A program made the translations under genes and the position numbers. Below, piece after piece: positions 30,512 to 38,787 of a stretch of DNA of 64,000 bases. Where the stretch lies: NCBI RefSeq assembly GCF_039822285.1, contig NZ_JBAJEY010000001.1:682001-746000 (forward strand). The letters are read 5' to 3'. Each line of letters begins with the position of its first letter. The stretch's first letter is position 1. Source of the DNA: Thiofaba sp039822285. Its GTDB lineage: Bacteria > Pseudomonadota > Gammaproteobacteria > Halothiobacillales > Halothiobacillaceae. Below the pieces are notes generated by a model that searched no databases, was not told the origin of the DNA, and saw only the letters and a program-made list of their open reading frames with translations.

Positions 30512-33112
30512 ATGACCCTGCCCAATCCGACCATCACCCCCATCCCGAACAACGAACCGGAGGCTGTGCCCAGCCTGTGGAACACGCGCTACGCCGAGAT
30601 CGACGCCAATTTCGCCAACCTCGACGGGCGCGCGACCGCGCTCGAGGGCGAGGTCTCCGGCGCGCGCGCAGGCCGTCCGAATCTCGGCGCGGCCATCTCC
30701 GACATCATGACGAGTCTGGGCATCCTCTCCGGCACGGTCACTGGACTGGCCAGCCCGGCCTCCGTGCAGCAGGCGGTGAGCCTCGACTGGCTCTACCGCA
30801 ATCGCAAGATCGCCTTCGAGCTCTTCGCCGATGGATATCGGCTGCGCAACATCGGCGAGGTGGCGGTAACCAACGGCGTCATGGGCGATGATTCGATCGA
30901 CGTGGCCGACGCCAGCGGCTTTCGCGTCGGATGGGACTATCTGCTCAAGGACGGCGCCAGCATCGAGACGGTGCGCATCGCCGCCATCCTCTCGCCCACG
31001 CGCCTGCGGCTCACCAGCAACCTCACGCGCAATTACGGCGCCACCGCGCGCATCGTCGGCCAGACCGCGCCCGCTCGCGATGGCGGCGGCATCAGCGCGC
31101 AGCCTGGCGACCGCTGGATCAGCAAGGTGCTGAACCTTGGCGAAGACAACGAGACGCGCGCGGTAGTCATCCGCCGCAGCCACAACGCAGCGACGGTGCG
31201 GCTCTACTTCCGGGACGCCTACACCACTGCCTGGACGGAGCGGCCCTGGATTTACAAGCGCGTCGGCGCGCCGGATACGCCGATCCCGGATGGCTTCGCC
31301 GACTACGAATACACGCTGCCGATGAAGGGTGAAGGCTTCCTGCGCATCGTCGTGGAAGACGAGCCGTGCGACATCCTGCACATCGTCGGCCTTGGCGCGG
31401 TCACGGGTCTCTCCGGCCTCATGAATCCAGGGCTTGCCCCGGCTGCGCCGTCGATTTCGAGCCCTGCCAATGGCGCGACCAATGTTGGCGAGACGCCGAC
31501 CCTGGCCATCGCCGCCTTCTCGTCGCCAGCCGGCAATGCCTTCGCGCAGGCCGAGTTCCAGGTCTCGACCAGCAACACGTTCGCCACGGTGCTGCACGCC
31601 AGCGGCTGGGTGAGCGCTATGAGCTACACCCTGCCAGCCGGGCTGCTTTCAACCAACACCACCTACTACGTGCGCGCGCGCGTCAAGGATTCGGCTGGGC
31701 TGCTGTCCGCCTTCGGCGCAGCGTCGAGTCTCACCACCAAGACGAGCTTCGCTTACGTCAACACGCCTCTGGTCACCAGCCCGTCCAACGGCGCAACCGA
31801 CATCCCCCAGACGCCGACGCTCTACAGCAGCGCCTTCGGCGCGACGGGTGGATCGGACACCCACGCATCGAGCCGGTGGCAGATCCGGCTGGCATCGGGC
31901 ACATGGGCCTCTCCAGTGCACGACTCGGGCGAGACCACCACGGCCAAGACCAGCTACCAGGTGCCCGCTGGCGTGCTTCAGGCCGGGCAGACGCAGTACG
32001 TCGCGCGCGTGCGGCACAAGGGTGAGACACTGGGCTGGTCGGAGTGGAGCGCAGATGTCGGCTTCACGACCAAGCAGCAGTTCGCCTCCATCATCGGCCT
32101 GATGCTGGCGACGCCCGGAGGCGGCGCGGGCACCTGGACGCGCATCGACGAAAACTTCAACGCCATCAGCAACCCCGGCGCGGCCTGGTTCAACAATCAT
32201 CCGACCTACGCGGGCATCGTCACGCAAACCATCGACGGCCAGCAGATGGTCAAAATCCCCAAGTTCTACTTCCGCGCAGGCACGGTGCCCAGCGGCCCGA
32301 ACGCGGGCAAGACCTACTGGCAAATCTCCGACCAGCCGGTCAGCGGGTTTGCTGTTCATCCTGCGTTCAAGACCGGCGCATCGACCGAAGTCGATCAAAT
32401 CTGGGTTGGAAAATACCAGGCCAGCTACGACGGGTCGAGCAAGGCGCAGTCCATCGCAGGCGTGCTGCCGATGGTGTCGATGGACTTCCCAACCGCGCGC
32501 GCGCGTGCTTATGCCCGCAACACCGGCGGCGTGTCTGGCTTCCGTCTGTGGTCGGTCTATGACCTCTCCGCCATTCAGATGCTCGCCAGTATCGAGATGG
32601 GCGGCGCAGACATGCAGTCCCTCATCGGTCAGGGGCGCGTCAACCAGTCTTCGGCGGCCAATGTGGACGCCAGCGACGTGGCGCAGGCCACCTGGCGCGG
32701 CATCGTCGGCCTGTGGGGCAACGTCTGGCAGATGACCGATGGCCTCAAAACCAACGGCTCGACGGTTCAGCGCTGGACGTATAACGTGCCTGGCAACAGC
32801 ACGACCACCGATTTCGCGACGGGCTATACGACCATACCTAGTCTGTCTGCGCCGAACGCTGGCGGGTATATCGTCAACTTCGACGCGGGCATGCTGGCCA
32901 ATGGCATCTTCTGGGCATCGAGCCGCGATGGCACGCTGACCAATGGCTCGGCGGGCGACTATACCTGGCAATACAGCACTTCTGGCGACTACATCGCTTA
33001 TCACGGCGGCGACTGGGGCGACGGCGCGAGCGCCGGGCTGTTCTGCCTGCACGTGTACGCCGCCCCGTCGGGCGCGGGCAGCGTCATCGGTGCCCGCCTG
33101 GCGAAGGTGTGA
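30512..33112 (+). CDS. DGR-diversified tail fibre / receptor-binding protein
   Basis: 866 residues. N-terminal ~300 residues are fibre-like; ~310-525 hold two fibronectin-III-like repeats (SPANGATNVGETPTLAIAAF, SPSNGATDIPQTPTL). The C-terminal ~330 residues resemble the formylglycine-generating-enzyme/C-type-lectin fold (GLWGNVWQMTDGL, YHGGDWGDGASAGLF, IGARLAKV). The last 36 residues are encoded by the DGR variable repeat. Compared with the template, residues 831, 834, 836, 837, 840, 845, 847, 849, 850, 851, 854, 856 and 858 differ, all through A substitutions. It should be the adhesin whose ligand specificity is varied. Confidence 0.9.
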   Translation: MTLPNPTITPIPNNEPEAVPSLWNTRYAEIDANFANLDGRATALEGEVSGARAGRPNLGAAISDIMTSLGILSGTVTGLASPASVQQAVSLDWLYRNRKIAFELFADGYRLRNIGEVAVTNGVMGDDSIDVADASGFRVGWDYLLKDGASIETVRIAAILSPTRLRLTSNLTRNYGATARIVGQTAPARDGGGISAQPGDRWISKVLNLGEDNETRAVVIRRSHNAATVRLYFRDAYTTAWTERPWIYKRVGAPDTPIPDGFADYEYTLPMKGEGFLRIVVEDEPCDILHIVGLGAVTGLSGLMNPGLAPAAPSISSPANGATNVGETPTLAIAAFSSPAGNAFAQAEFQVSTSNTFATVLHASGWVSAMSYTLPAGLLSTNTTYYVRARVKDSAGLLSAFGAASSLTTKTSFAYVNTPLVTSPSNGATDIPQTPTLYSSAFGATGGSDTHASSRWQIRLASGTWASPVHDSGETTTAKTSYQVPAGVLQAGQTQYVARVRHKGETLGWSEWSADVGFTTKQQFASIIGLMLATPGGGAGTWTRIDENFNAISNPGAAWFNNHPTYAGIVTQTIDGQQMVKIPKFYFRAGTVPSGPNAGKTYWQISDQPVSGFAVHPAFKTGASTEVDQIWVGKYQASYDGSSKAQSIAGVLPMVSMDFPTARARAYARNTGGVSGFRLWSVYDLSAIQMLASIEMGGADMQSLIGQGRVNQSSAANVDASDVAQATWRGIVGLWGNVWQMTDGLKTNGSTVQRWTYNVPGNSTTTDFATGYTTIPSLSAPNAGGYIVNFDAGMLANGIFWASSRDGTLTNGSAGDYTWQYSTSGDYIAYHGGDWGDGASAGLFCLHVYAAPSGAGSVIGARLAKV
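33002..33104 (+). repeat. DGR variable repeat (VR)
   Basis: 103 bp ending eight bases before the end of the fibre gene. Aligned by eye with 33549-33651: 17 mismatches, every one at an adenine of the template (26 adenines in total), and 77 of 77 other positions identical. The 3' 20 bases are identical to the template and would act as the initiation region. Confidence 0.95.
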
Positions 33113-33549
33113 TGGGTCACGGCATGACGGGTTACGACGCAAGCGACGCGCCGAAGCGCGTCGCGTCAGAGGCTTACGAAGACCGTCTGCCGCAGGCGTA
33201 TGTAGAGCTTTTAACACTGCTGGAAGATATGGACGTGTACGTGCACCAGATCACGCAGCACTGGCCCAAAGTCGAGCGTCACGGTCTGGCCGCCGATGTG
33301 CGTGCGCAGATGACCGTGCTGCACCGGCTGACGGCTGTTGCGTGGAAGCGGCGCAGCAAGGCGGGCGCGCTGTTCGATCTCGACATCGAGGTGCACGTGC
33401 TCAAGACATTGATCCGCAAGGCGTACCGGCTGGGCTACATCAACGCCAATAGGCTGGAGGTGTGGAGTCGGCACGCAGCGGAACTCGGTCGTCGTGTCGG
33501 CGCATGGCTGCGCCATGAGTCGGCCAAGGCGAAGGGGAGTGGCCTGTGA
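33112..33549 (+). CDS. DGR accessory variability determinant (Avd-like)
   Basis: 145 residues from ATG 33112, which overlaps the fibre stop (TGATG). A predicted four-helix bundle (QAYVELLTLLEDMDVYVHQI, MTVLHRLTAVAWKRRSKAGA, VHVLKTLIRKAYRLGYINAN) rich in Arg/Lys/His, the size and character of Avd proteins. Avd forms a barrel-like pentamer that binds RT and template RNA and is required for retrohoming in BPP-1. Its stop overlaps both the RT start and the TR. Confidence 0.85.
   Translation: MGHGMTGYDASDAPKRVASEAYEDRLPQAYVELLTLLEDMDVYVHQITQHWPKVERHGLAADVRAQMTVLHRLTAVAWKRRSKAGALFDLDIEVHVLKTLIRKAYRLGYINANRLEVWSRHAAELGRRVGAWLRHESAKAKGSGL
33143..33164. promoter_or_regulatory. Hairpin downstream of VR (DGR target-recognition candidate)
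   Basis: A perfect 9-bp stem gcgacgcgc/gcgcgtcgc with 4-nt loop cgaa, starting 38 bases after the VR end, inside the avd coding sequence. DGR targets often need a short GC-rich stem with a 4-nt loop just after the VR. Stem length and loop size fit; the distance is larger than in BPP-1. Confidence 0.55.
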
Positions 33550-34790
33550 ACGGCGGCAACTGGAGCAACGGCGCGAACGCCGGGCTGTTCTACCTGAACG
33601 TGAACAACGACCCGTCGAACGCGAACAGCAACATCGGTGCCCGCCTGGCGATGGATATCGCGGCCAGAAGCGGCGCGGCCACGGCTGCGCCGACAGCGCT
33701 GCATCCTTCGGGGTCGCTCTCCTGCTCGGCAGTGCCGGGCGAACATCAACAGGGCGCGGCGGGCGGCAAGCTGGCCGCGCCCACCTTATTCGAGCGCATC
33801 ACTGCCTGGGAAAACATTCTTGCCGCTTGGCATGATGCTCGCAAAGGCAAGCGAGGATCGGAGGAGGTGCGCCGCCTCGAACTCGACCTCGAGGCAAACC
33901 TGGTTAGCCTGCATGAGCATCTGCTGCGCGGCACATGGCAGCCGGGAGAGCCGCGACGGTTCTGGGTACGCGACCCAAAGTGGCGCGAGATCACTGCGCC
34001 ACCATTTACGGATCGCATCGTGCACCACGCCATCGTGCGCGTGATCGAGCCTCTTTTCGAGCGGCGGTTCATCAGCGACAGCTACGCTTGTCGCAAGGGC
34101 CGTGGCACCCACGCCGCCGTGATGCGTGCGCAAGCCTTCCTGCGGCGCGCCAAGCGTCGCTGGGGCGACGGTGCCTACGTGGTCAAGTGCGACGTCAAAA
34201 GCTATTTCGCCAGTATCCAGCACGACATCCTGATGCGCCAGATCGAGCGCGTAGTCGAGTGCCGACGGACGCTCGCGCTACTGCGCCGCGTCTTCGACGG
34301 CTACGGCTTTGATGGTGCCTGGCTGCCAGTCGGAGCCCTCACCAGCCAACTGGCTGCCAATATCTTGCTCGACGCGCTCGATCACCGCATCAAGGACGAT
34401 TGGGGCGTGCGCGAGTATGTTCGGTACATGGATGACTTCGTGCTGATTACCGAAGACAAGGCGACCGCTGCACAGCTGCTCGATGCCATTGCCGACGAAC
34501 TCGCAGCGCTTGGCCTGCGCTTGAACCCCAAGAGTGGCTACTGGCCGATCAAGCGCGGCGTGGATTTCTGCGGCTACCGCATCTTCACCACCCACATACG
34601 GCCGCGTCGCCGCGCCATTCGCACCTGGAAAGCGCGGTTTCGCGCGCTCTCGGCCAAGTGGCGCCTTGGCATGACGACGATGGATGCATGCCGCAGCGCC
34701 GTCATGTCCATGTTGGCCGTCATGCGCTGGGCCAATGCGCGCCGAACCACGCAATCCATCCTGCAACGCCTCGTTCTTAAAGGAGTTTGA
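33546..34790 (+). CDS. DGR reverse transcriptase
   Basis: 414 residues if started at GTG 33546 (RBS ggggag upstream; GTGA overlap with avd). ATG 33651 and GTG 33732 are alternatives. The RT core runs from ~80: motif A with D216 (VKCDVKSYFASIQH), the DGR-type motif VGALTSQ (262-268, in place of the group II QG...SP type) and catalytic YMDD (294-297). The C-terminal thumb region (GYRIFTTHIRPRRRAIRTWK) follows. It copies the template RNA with adenine-specific errors into cDNA that replaces the VR. The template repeat lies inside its 5' end in the same frame. Confidence 0.93.
   Translation: MNGGNWSNGANAGLFYLNVNNDPSNANSNIGARLAMDIAARSGAATAAPTALHPSGSLSCSAVPGEHQQGAAGGKLAAPTLFERITAWENILAAWHDARKGKRGSEEVRRLELDLEANLVSLHEHLLRGTWQPGEPRRFWVRDPKWREITAPPFTDRIVHHAIVRVIEPLFERRFISDSYACRKGRGTHAAVMRAQAFLRRAKRRWGDGAYVVKCDVKSYFASIQHDILMRQIERVVECRRTLALLRRVFDGYGFDGAWLPVGALTSQLAANILLDALDHRIKDDWGVREYVRYMDDFVLITEDKATAAQLLDAIADELAALGLRLNPKSGYWPIKRGVDFCGYRIFTTHIRPRRRAIRTWKARFRALSAKWRLGMTTMDACRSAVMSMLAVMRWANARRTTQSILQRLVLKGV
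33549..33651 (+). repeat. DGR template repeat (TR)
   Basis: 103 bp starting at the last base of the avd stop codon. It holds ten AAC codons in the VR reading frame; AAC is the typical DGR codon, because A changes there reach 15 residues without stops. All ten are altered in the VR. About 130 bp lie between its end and the conserved RT core, similar to the spacer needed in BPP-1. Confidence 0.95.
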
Positions 34791-34791
34791 T

Positions 34792-35355
34792 ATGCGAATC
34801 GAAAACCATCAACTGATCACAGATACGACAGCAATTGACCTGCCGCGTTTGTCTATTCCTGCCACGGTTCATGTCTGGACGGTGCCGACCGAGTACCGCT
34901 CGGATGGGCTTTTTATCGCCGTACAGCGGCCCGGCGAGCCGGAGGAGGTGCCCGCATGCGACCCGGCGCAGTGCGCCAAGGCCATGACCGAGACGCTCCC
35001 ACCGCATCCTGACGCTGTGCTCGCTGAAGCCAAGGCCGCCAAGAAGCGCCAGATCGAAGCCGATCGGGACGCGCAGTGCGAGCAGCCCGTGTCGGCTCTT
35101 GGGCGCGCGTGGGATGCGGATAAACGCAGCCAAGAGCTGTTGGCTACGGCTGTGACATTGGCGCAAGCTGGCGCGCCGCTGCCCCCTGTATGGCGCGACT
35201 GCCACAACAATGACATGCCCGTTACAGGCATTGCTGAACTGCTCGCTATTTCCGGCGCTATCGCCGCGCAGACGCAGGCAGCTTACGCTACGTCGTGGAT
35301 GCGTAAAGCCGCTGTGGACGCCGCAACAACGCTTGAGGAGGTCGAGGCGGCATGA
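34792..35355 (+). CDS. Tail-fibre-assembly-type protein (DUF4376)
   Basis: 187 residues from ATG 34792 with RBS aaagg; a longer in-frame extension into the RT gene is rejected. The C-terminal half (AAKKRQIEADRDAQCEQPVS followed by SQELLATAVTLAQAGA and an Ala-rich helix) is the DUF4376 pattern found after tail-fibre genes. It may assist fibre folding. It overlaps the next gene by 4 bp. Confidence 0.75.
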   Translation: MRIENHQLITDTTAIDLPRLSIPATVHVWTVPTEYRSDGLFIAVQRPGEPEEVPACDPAQCAKAMTETLPPHPDAVLAEAKAAKKRQIEADRDAQCEQPVSALGRAWDADKRSQELLATAVTLAQAGAPLPPVWRDCHNNDMPVTGIAELLAISGAIAAQTQAAYATSWMRKAAVDAATTLEEVEAA

Positions 35356-35615
35356 AACGGCGGTTGCTCAACATCCTGATCGCTATTGATCAGCTATTGT
35401 GGGTACTGCTGACGCTGGGCAACGGCAGCCCGGACGAGACGATCTCGGCGGCAGCGTACCGCATGGAGCGCCAGGGCAAGAGAGCCGGGCGCGTGTTGCG
35501 TCCGCTGCTCGACGCAATCTTCGCGCCGCTGGAGCGCGACCACTGCCGCTTGAGCTACGAATCCGAGATGGCCGGATCACAGCTTCCTGACGGCTACCGT
35601 GCTCGCATTCCATGA
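35352..35615 (+). CDS. Small membrane-anchored phage protein, last prophage gene
   Basis: 87 residues. ATG 35352 overlaps the previous stop (ATGA). One hydrophobic helix (LLNILIAIDQLLWVLLTLG) followed by a basic cytosolic part (AAYRMERQGKRAGRVLRPLL). I have seen such short proteins at the right end of related prophages but know no function. A late holin-like or exclusion role is possible. Confidence 0.65.
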   Translation: MKRRLLNILIAIDQLLWVLLTLGNGSPDETISAAAYRMERQGKRAGRVLRPLLDAIFAPLERDHCRLSYESEMAGSQLPDGYRARIP

Positions 35616-35625
35616 GACGTTGTTT

Positions 35626-35686
35626 GTCGCATGTAATGTGAGCATGTCGCATGGAATGTGATCCTGCGTCGCAAATAATTTGTGCA
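35626..35686 (-). repeat. Right prophage end with three inverted transposase-site-like repeats
   Basis: On the minus strand ATTNNNTGCGAC reads at 35626-35637 (attacatgcgac), 35646-35657 (attccatgcgac) and 35668-35679 (attatttgcgac), spaced 20 and 22 bp. The outermost is followed by a terminal CA at 35685-35686. The minus-strand start TGCAC matches the TGCAC at 1199. They are inverted relative to the left-end copies. Confidence 0.75.
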
Positions 35687-35772
35687 AGCCTAACGGGCTG
35701 CCGTACAGCCCCCCCAAGCCCCCTCAGGCTTTGGAACAACGCCTGCCTGACCTGAACGAGACGAAGAAACCC

Positions 35773-35798
35773 ATGCCCGCATCGCTCGCTGCGGGCAT
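35773..35798 (-). terminator. Terminator of the M16C peptidase gene
   Basis: Perfect 9-bp stem atgcccgca/tgcgggcat (35773-35781, 35790-35798) with an 8-nt loop. Read leftward, a short T-rich run (gggtttctt) follows. It lies 75 bp past the peptidase stop and is the first host feature after the prophage. Confidence 0.6.
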
Positions 35799-35871
35799 GG
35801 TCCTTCTCGAGGGCTCATCAGACTGGTTCTGACACGCCCTGCCGCCCCCTTGACTGCCCCTCATGCCGGCC

Positions 35872-38787
35872 TCAGAGCTGCTCGATGGCAAGCTCCAGAC
35901 CCTCGACCTCGGCGCGTGCCCCGCTGTGGGTCAGCACACCGATGCTAGCCTGCGCAGGAGCAAGGTAGCGTTCGGCAACACGGCGCAGGTCATCCAGGGT
36001 GACGTCCAGAAGGCGATTGCGGTAGGCCATGCGGCGCTCCGGGGTCAGGCCATGCAGGGCATTGTGGAAGGCCTTCTTCGCCTCGCCTGCGGGCGAGCCC
36101 GGCTTGTCGATGCTGGAGATGACCGACAGCAGGGCCTCCTCCAACGCCTGGGCGGTGTGGCCCTCACCGTGCAACCAGTCGACGGCACGGTCGAAATCGG
36201 CCAGCGTGTCGGACAGACGGGGATCGCGGTAGGAATAGAAGCGGAAGCTCGCGGATTCCGGATCGTAACTCGCCCCGCCGCCGTAGGCACCGCCCTGCTC
36301 GCGGATGGCGCGGTGCAGGAAGCCGTTGCGCAGATAGGCCCCAAGCAGGGCCAGCGGGCCGGCATCGGCATGGTCGATCGGCACGGCCGCGTAGGCCTTG
36401 GCGCAGAAATGCACCTGGGTGTTGGTCAGCCAAGCCTCGCGGGTGGCCGCGCGCGTCCCCGGCAGGGCGAGCACGGACGCGCCCGCCGGGCGCTCACCCC
36501 AATGGCTCGCCTGCGCCTTCTCGAGCAACTCGAAGCTGCGCCCCTCGGCCACCATCAGCCACTCGCGCGGCGCCTCGACCAGTTTGCGGTGCAGCGCGGC
36601 CAGACGTCCGGCGAAGGCTTCCAGGCGCTCGGCCTCGTCCAACCCATCATCCAGCGCCTTGAGCTCCTGCAGCCCGGCCAAGCCGCTCCAGCGGTGCGCG
36701 AGGCGGGCAGAAGGCGACAGGCGCGAGGCGGCGATGGCCATCGCGTGGCTGTGGCCGGCGGAGGTCACGCCCTGCTCGCGGGCGAAGCGGGTCTGGGCCA
36801 CCAGCTCACGCAGACGCGGCAGTTCGTCGAAACGCGCGCTCTCCAGCACCTCGCTCATCAGCCCCTGCAGGGCCGCGCCATTGCGTGCCAGCGCCTTGCC
36901 GGACAGCACCACATAGCCGCGGGTGCGCTGCTCGTCGTCGAGTTCGGCGCGCACCGAGGCATAGGCATGGATACCGCCGGTGACCGCCGCCATCCGCTGC
37001 TGCATGGCGAGATAGTCATGCCCCCCCGCCCCAACCTCGCTCAGCATGCTGGTGAGGTAAGGCAGGAGGGCCAGCTCGTCGTCATCGAGCTGCGGCATGG
37101 GCATGACGACCTGGCTGTAGACCAGCCCGTTGGTGCTGGAATCGAACCAGGTGGTGCGGCGCGGGGCGGCATCGACGCGCACGGGCACGGGGATGTCGAG
37201 CCTCCCAGGAATGTCCTCGCGGGTGACCTTGGGCAGGATCTCCGGATCGTCCTGCCGTGCCTGGCGCGCCAGCAGGGCCTGCGCCTGCTCGATCACCCGC
37301 TGCTTGTCCTCCTCGCTCATCCTGGCCTTGAGTTCGGCCAGTCGGGCCTTCTCGGCCTCGACCTTCCGCGCGGCCAGCCCGGTATCCGGCACCAGGGCGA
37401 GGCGCACCCGGTGGGGATTGTCGAGCAGCAGGCGGCGCGTCAGGCCCTTGATGTATTCCGGATCCTTGATGCGTTCGCGCAAGGTCGCCAGCACCGGCTC
37501 GAGGTCGAGCAGGGCGACCGGGTCCCCTTCGTGGATGGCCGCCGGGAGGGCGTGCAGGATCAGCTGCAGGCCATAGGGGTAGGAGTCACCGGTGATCTCG
37601 CGCTGCGAGAGTTCAAGCTGGTGCAGCACGGCCTCGACCGCTTCCTGCGGCACACCCTCGGTCGCCACCTTCTCCAGCACATCGAGGATCAGCCGCTCGA
37701 TGGCCCCGGCGTGTTCCGGATTGGAGCCCTCCACCCCGGCGGCGAACAGCATCTCGCGGGGGGAGTCCTCCAACCCGCACAGCGGCGAGGGCGCGCTGCC
37801 GAGCTTGGTGGTCTCCAGCGCCTGCATCAGCGGGGAAGCGCTGTTGTCGAGCAGCACGCCAGACAAGAGCTGGGCCTCCAGCAGCCCCTCAAGGTCGGCG
37901 TTCTCGCCCAAAAGCCAGCCGACCACGACGTGAGTCTTATCCGCCGTCTCGCCCTCCACCGCATAAGGCTCGCTCACCGCCTTCGGCTCGGCATAGCGCT
38001 GCTCCGGCGGAACGGCGGTATTCGGGTCGATGCGGGTGAAGTGCTTCAGCGCCTTGTCCTGGAACATCGCCTGCAGATCGGCCGCGGGGATATCGCCATA
38101 GGTCAGGAAGACGGCATTGGAAGGATGGTAATGGCGCTTGTAAAACGCCACCAGCTGCTCATAGGTCAAATCAGGAATCGCTTCCGGATCACCACCGCTG
38201 TTGTGGTGATAGGTCACGGTCGGGTAAACATGTTTGGTGAGCGACTGCCACAGCACGCTGACGGGGTTGCTCATCGCCCCCTTCATTTCGTTGTAAACCA
38301 CGCCCTTGAAGACCAGCTCGCTTTCGGGATCGTCCACCTTGGCGAATTCGACCCGGTGGCCTTCCTGGGCGAAATCCAGCGCATCCAGGCGGGCGAAAAA
38401 CACCGCATCGAGGTATACATCCAGCAGGTTCATGAAATCCTTGCGATTCTGGCTGGCAAAGGGATAGGCCGTCCAGTCGCTCGAGGTAAAGGCATTCATG
38501 AACGTATTGAGCGAGCGGCGCGTCATCATGAAGAAGGGATCGCGCACCGGGAAGCGCTCGCTACCGCACAGGGCGGTGTGCTCGAGAATATGCGCCACCC
38601 CGGTCGAATCCTGCGGCACAGTGCGCAGGCCGACCAGAAACACATTGTTATTGTCCTCGGCCGCCAGATGGAAATGGCGCGCGCCGGTGGCGATGTGCTC
38701 ATACTCGTCGACGTGCAGCTGCAGCGCCTCGATCCACTGGCGGCGCTTGAAGGCGAAGGAGGGATGGGTATTCATGGATGCATGCAT
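35872..38787 (-). CDS. M16C zinc peptidase (presequence protease-like)
   Basis: 971 residues from ATG 38787; ATG 38775 would give 967. The inverted zinc motif HxxEH is seen as HILEH near residue 69, with downstream NAFTSSDWTAYPFAS. The protein has the two-lobed, four-domain length of PreP-type M16C peptidases (about 970). These form a closed chamber that degrades free peptides in an ATP-independent way. A plus-strand frame of nearly the same length is a high-GC shadow. Confidence 0.9.
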   Translation of the reverse strand: MHASMNTHPSFAFKRRQWIEALQLHVDEYEHIATGARHFHLAAEDNNNVFLVGLRTVPQDSTGVAHILEHTALCGSERFPVRDPFFMMTRRSLNTFMNAFTSSDWTAYPFASQNRKDFMNLLDVYLDAVFFARLDALDFAQEGHRVEFAKVDDPESELVFKGVVYNEMKGAMSNPVSVLWQSLTKHVYPTVTYHHNSGGDPEAIPDLTYEQLVAFYKRHYHPSNAVFLTYGDIPAADLQAMFQDKALKHFTRIDPNTAVPPEQRYAEPKAVSEPYAVEGETADKTHVVVGWLLGENADLEGLLEAQLLSGVLLDNSASPLMQALETTKLGSAPSPLCGLEDSPREMLFAAGVEGSNPEHAGAIERLILDVLEKVATEGVPQEAVEAVLHQLELSQREITGDSYPYGLQLILHALPAAIHEGDPVALLDLEPVLATLRERIKDPEYIKGLTRRLLLDNPHRVRLALVPDTGLAARKVEAEKARLAELKARMSEEDKQRVIEQAQALLARQARQDDPEILPKVTREDIPGRLDIPVPVRVDAAPRRTTWFDSSTNGLVYSQVVMPMPQLDDDELALLPYLTSMLSEVGAGGHDYLAMQQRMAAVTGGIHAYASVRAELDDEQRTRGYVVLSGKALARNGAALQGLMSEVLESARFDELPRLRELVAQTRFAREQGVTSAGHSHAMAIAASRLSPSARLAHRWSGLAGLQELKALDDGLDEAERLEAFAGRLAALHRKLVEAPREWLMVAEGRSFELLEKAQASHWGERPAGASVLALPGTRAATREAWLTNTQVHFCAKAYAAVPIDHADAGPLALLGAYLRNGFLHRAIREQGGAYGGGASYDPESASFRFYSYRDPRLSDTLADFDRAVDWLHGEGHTAQALEEALLSVISSIDKPGSPAGEAKKAFHNALHGLTPERRMAYRNRLLDVTLDDLRRVAERYLAPAQASIGVLTHSGARAEVEGLELAIEQL

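Larger units (their letters stand above)
1082..35686. mobile_element. Mu-like transposable prophage with P2-like contractile tail and a DGR
   Basis: Gene order c repressor / ner / A / B / gemA / mor / lysis / gp27-gp28-gp29-F-G-I-T is that of Mu-type transposable phages. The tail genes (sheath, tube, E-E', T, U, X, D, V, W, J, I) are P2-like. Each end bears copies of ATTNNNTGCGAC in inverted orientation (1089, 1206; 35626, 35646, 35668). The outermost site on each side lies seven bases inside a TG...CA terminus (1082 and 35686). TG also precedes the 1206 site at 1199, so the left boundary could be 1199. No 5-bp target duplication is seen (aggga or gtgca on the left, agcct on the right). No structural gene is visibly broken, so the element may be functional. 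Confidence 0.88.

Noticed and set aside
33546..34790. Group II intron or retron reverse transcriptase
   Set aside because: No intron RNA domains or maturase domain are seen; the VGALTSQ motif and the TR/VR/Avd context identify a DGR.
34684..34791. Earlier start for the DUF4376 gene inside the RT gene
   Set aside because: ATG 34792 has a strong RBS right after the RT stop, and the upstream extension overlaps the RT in another frame without protein character.
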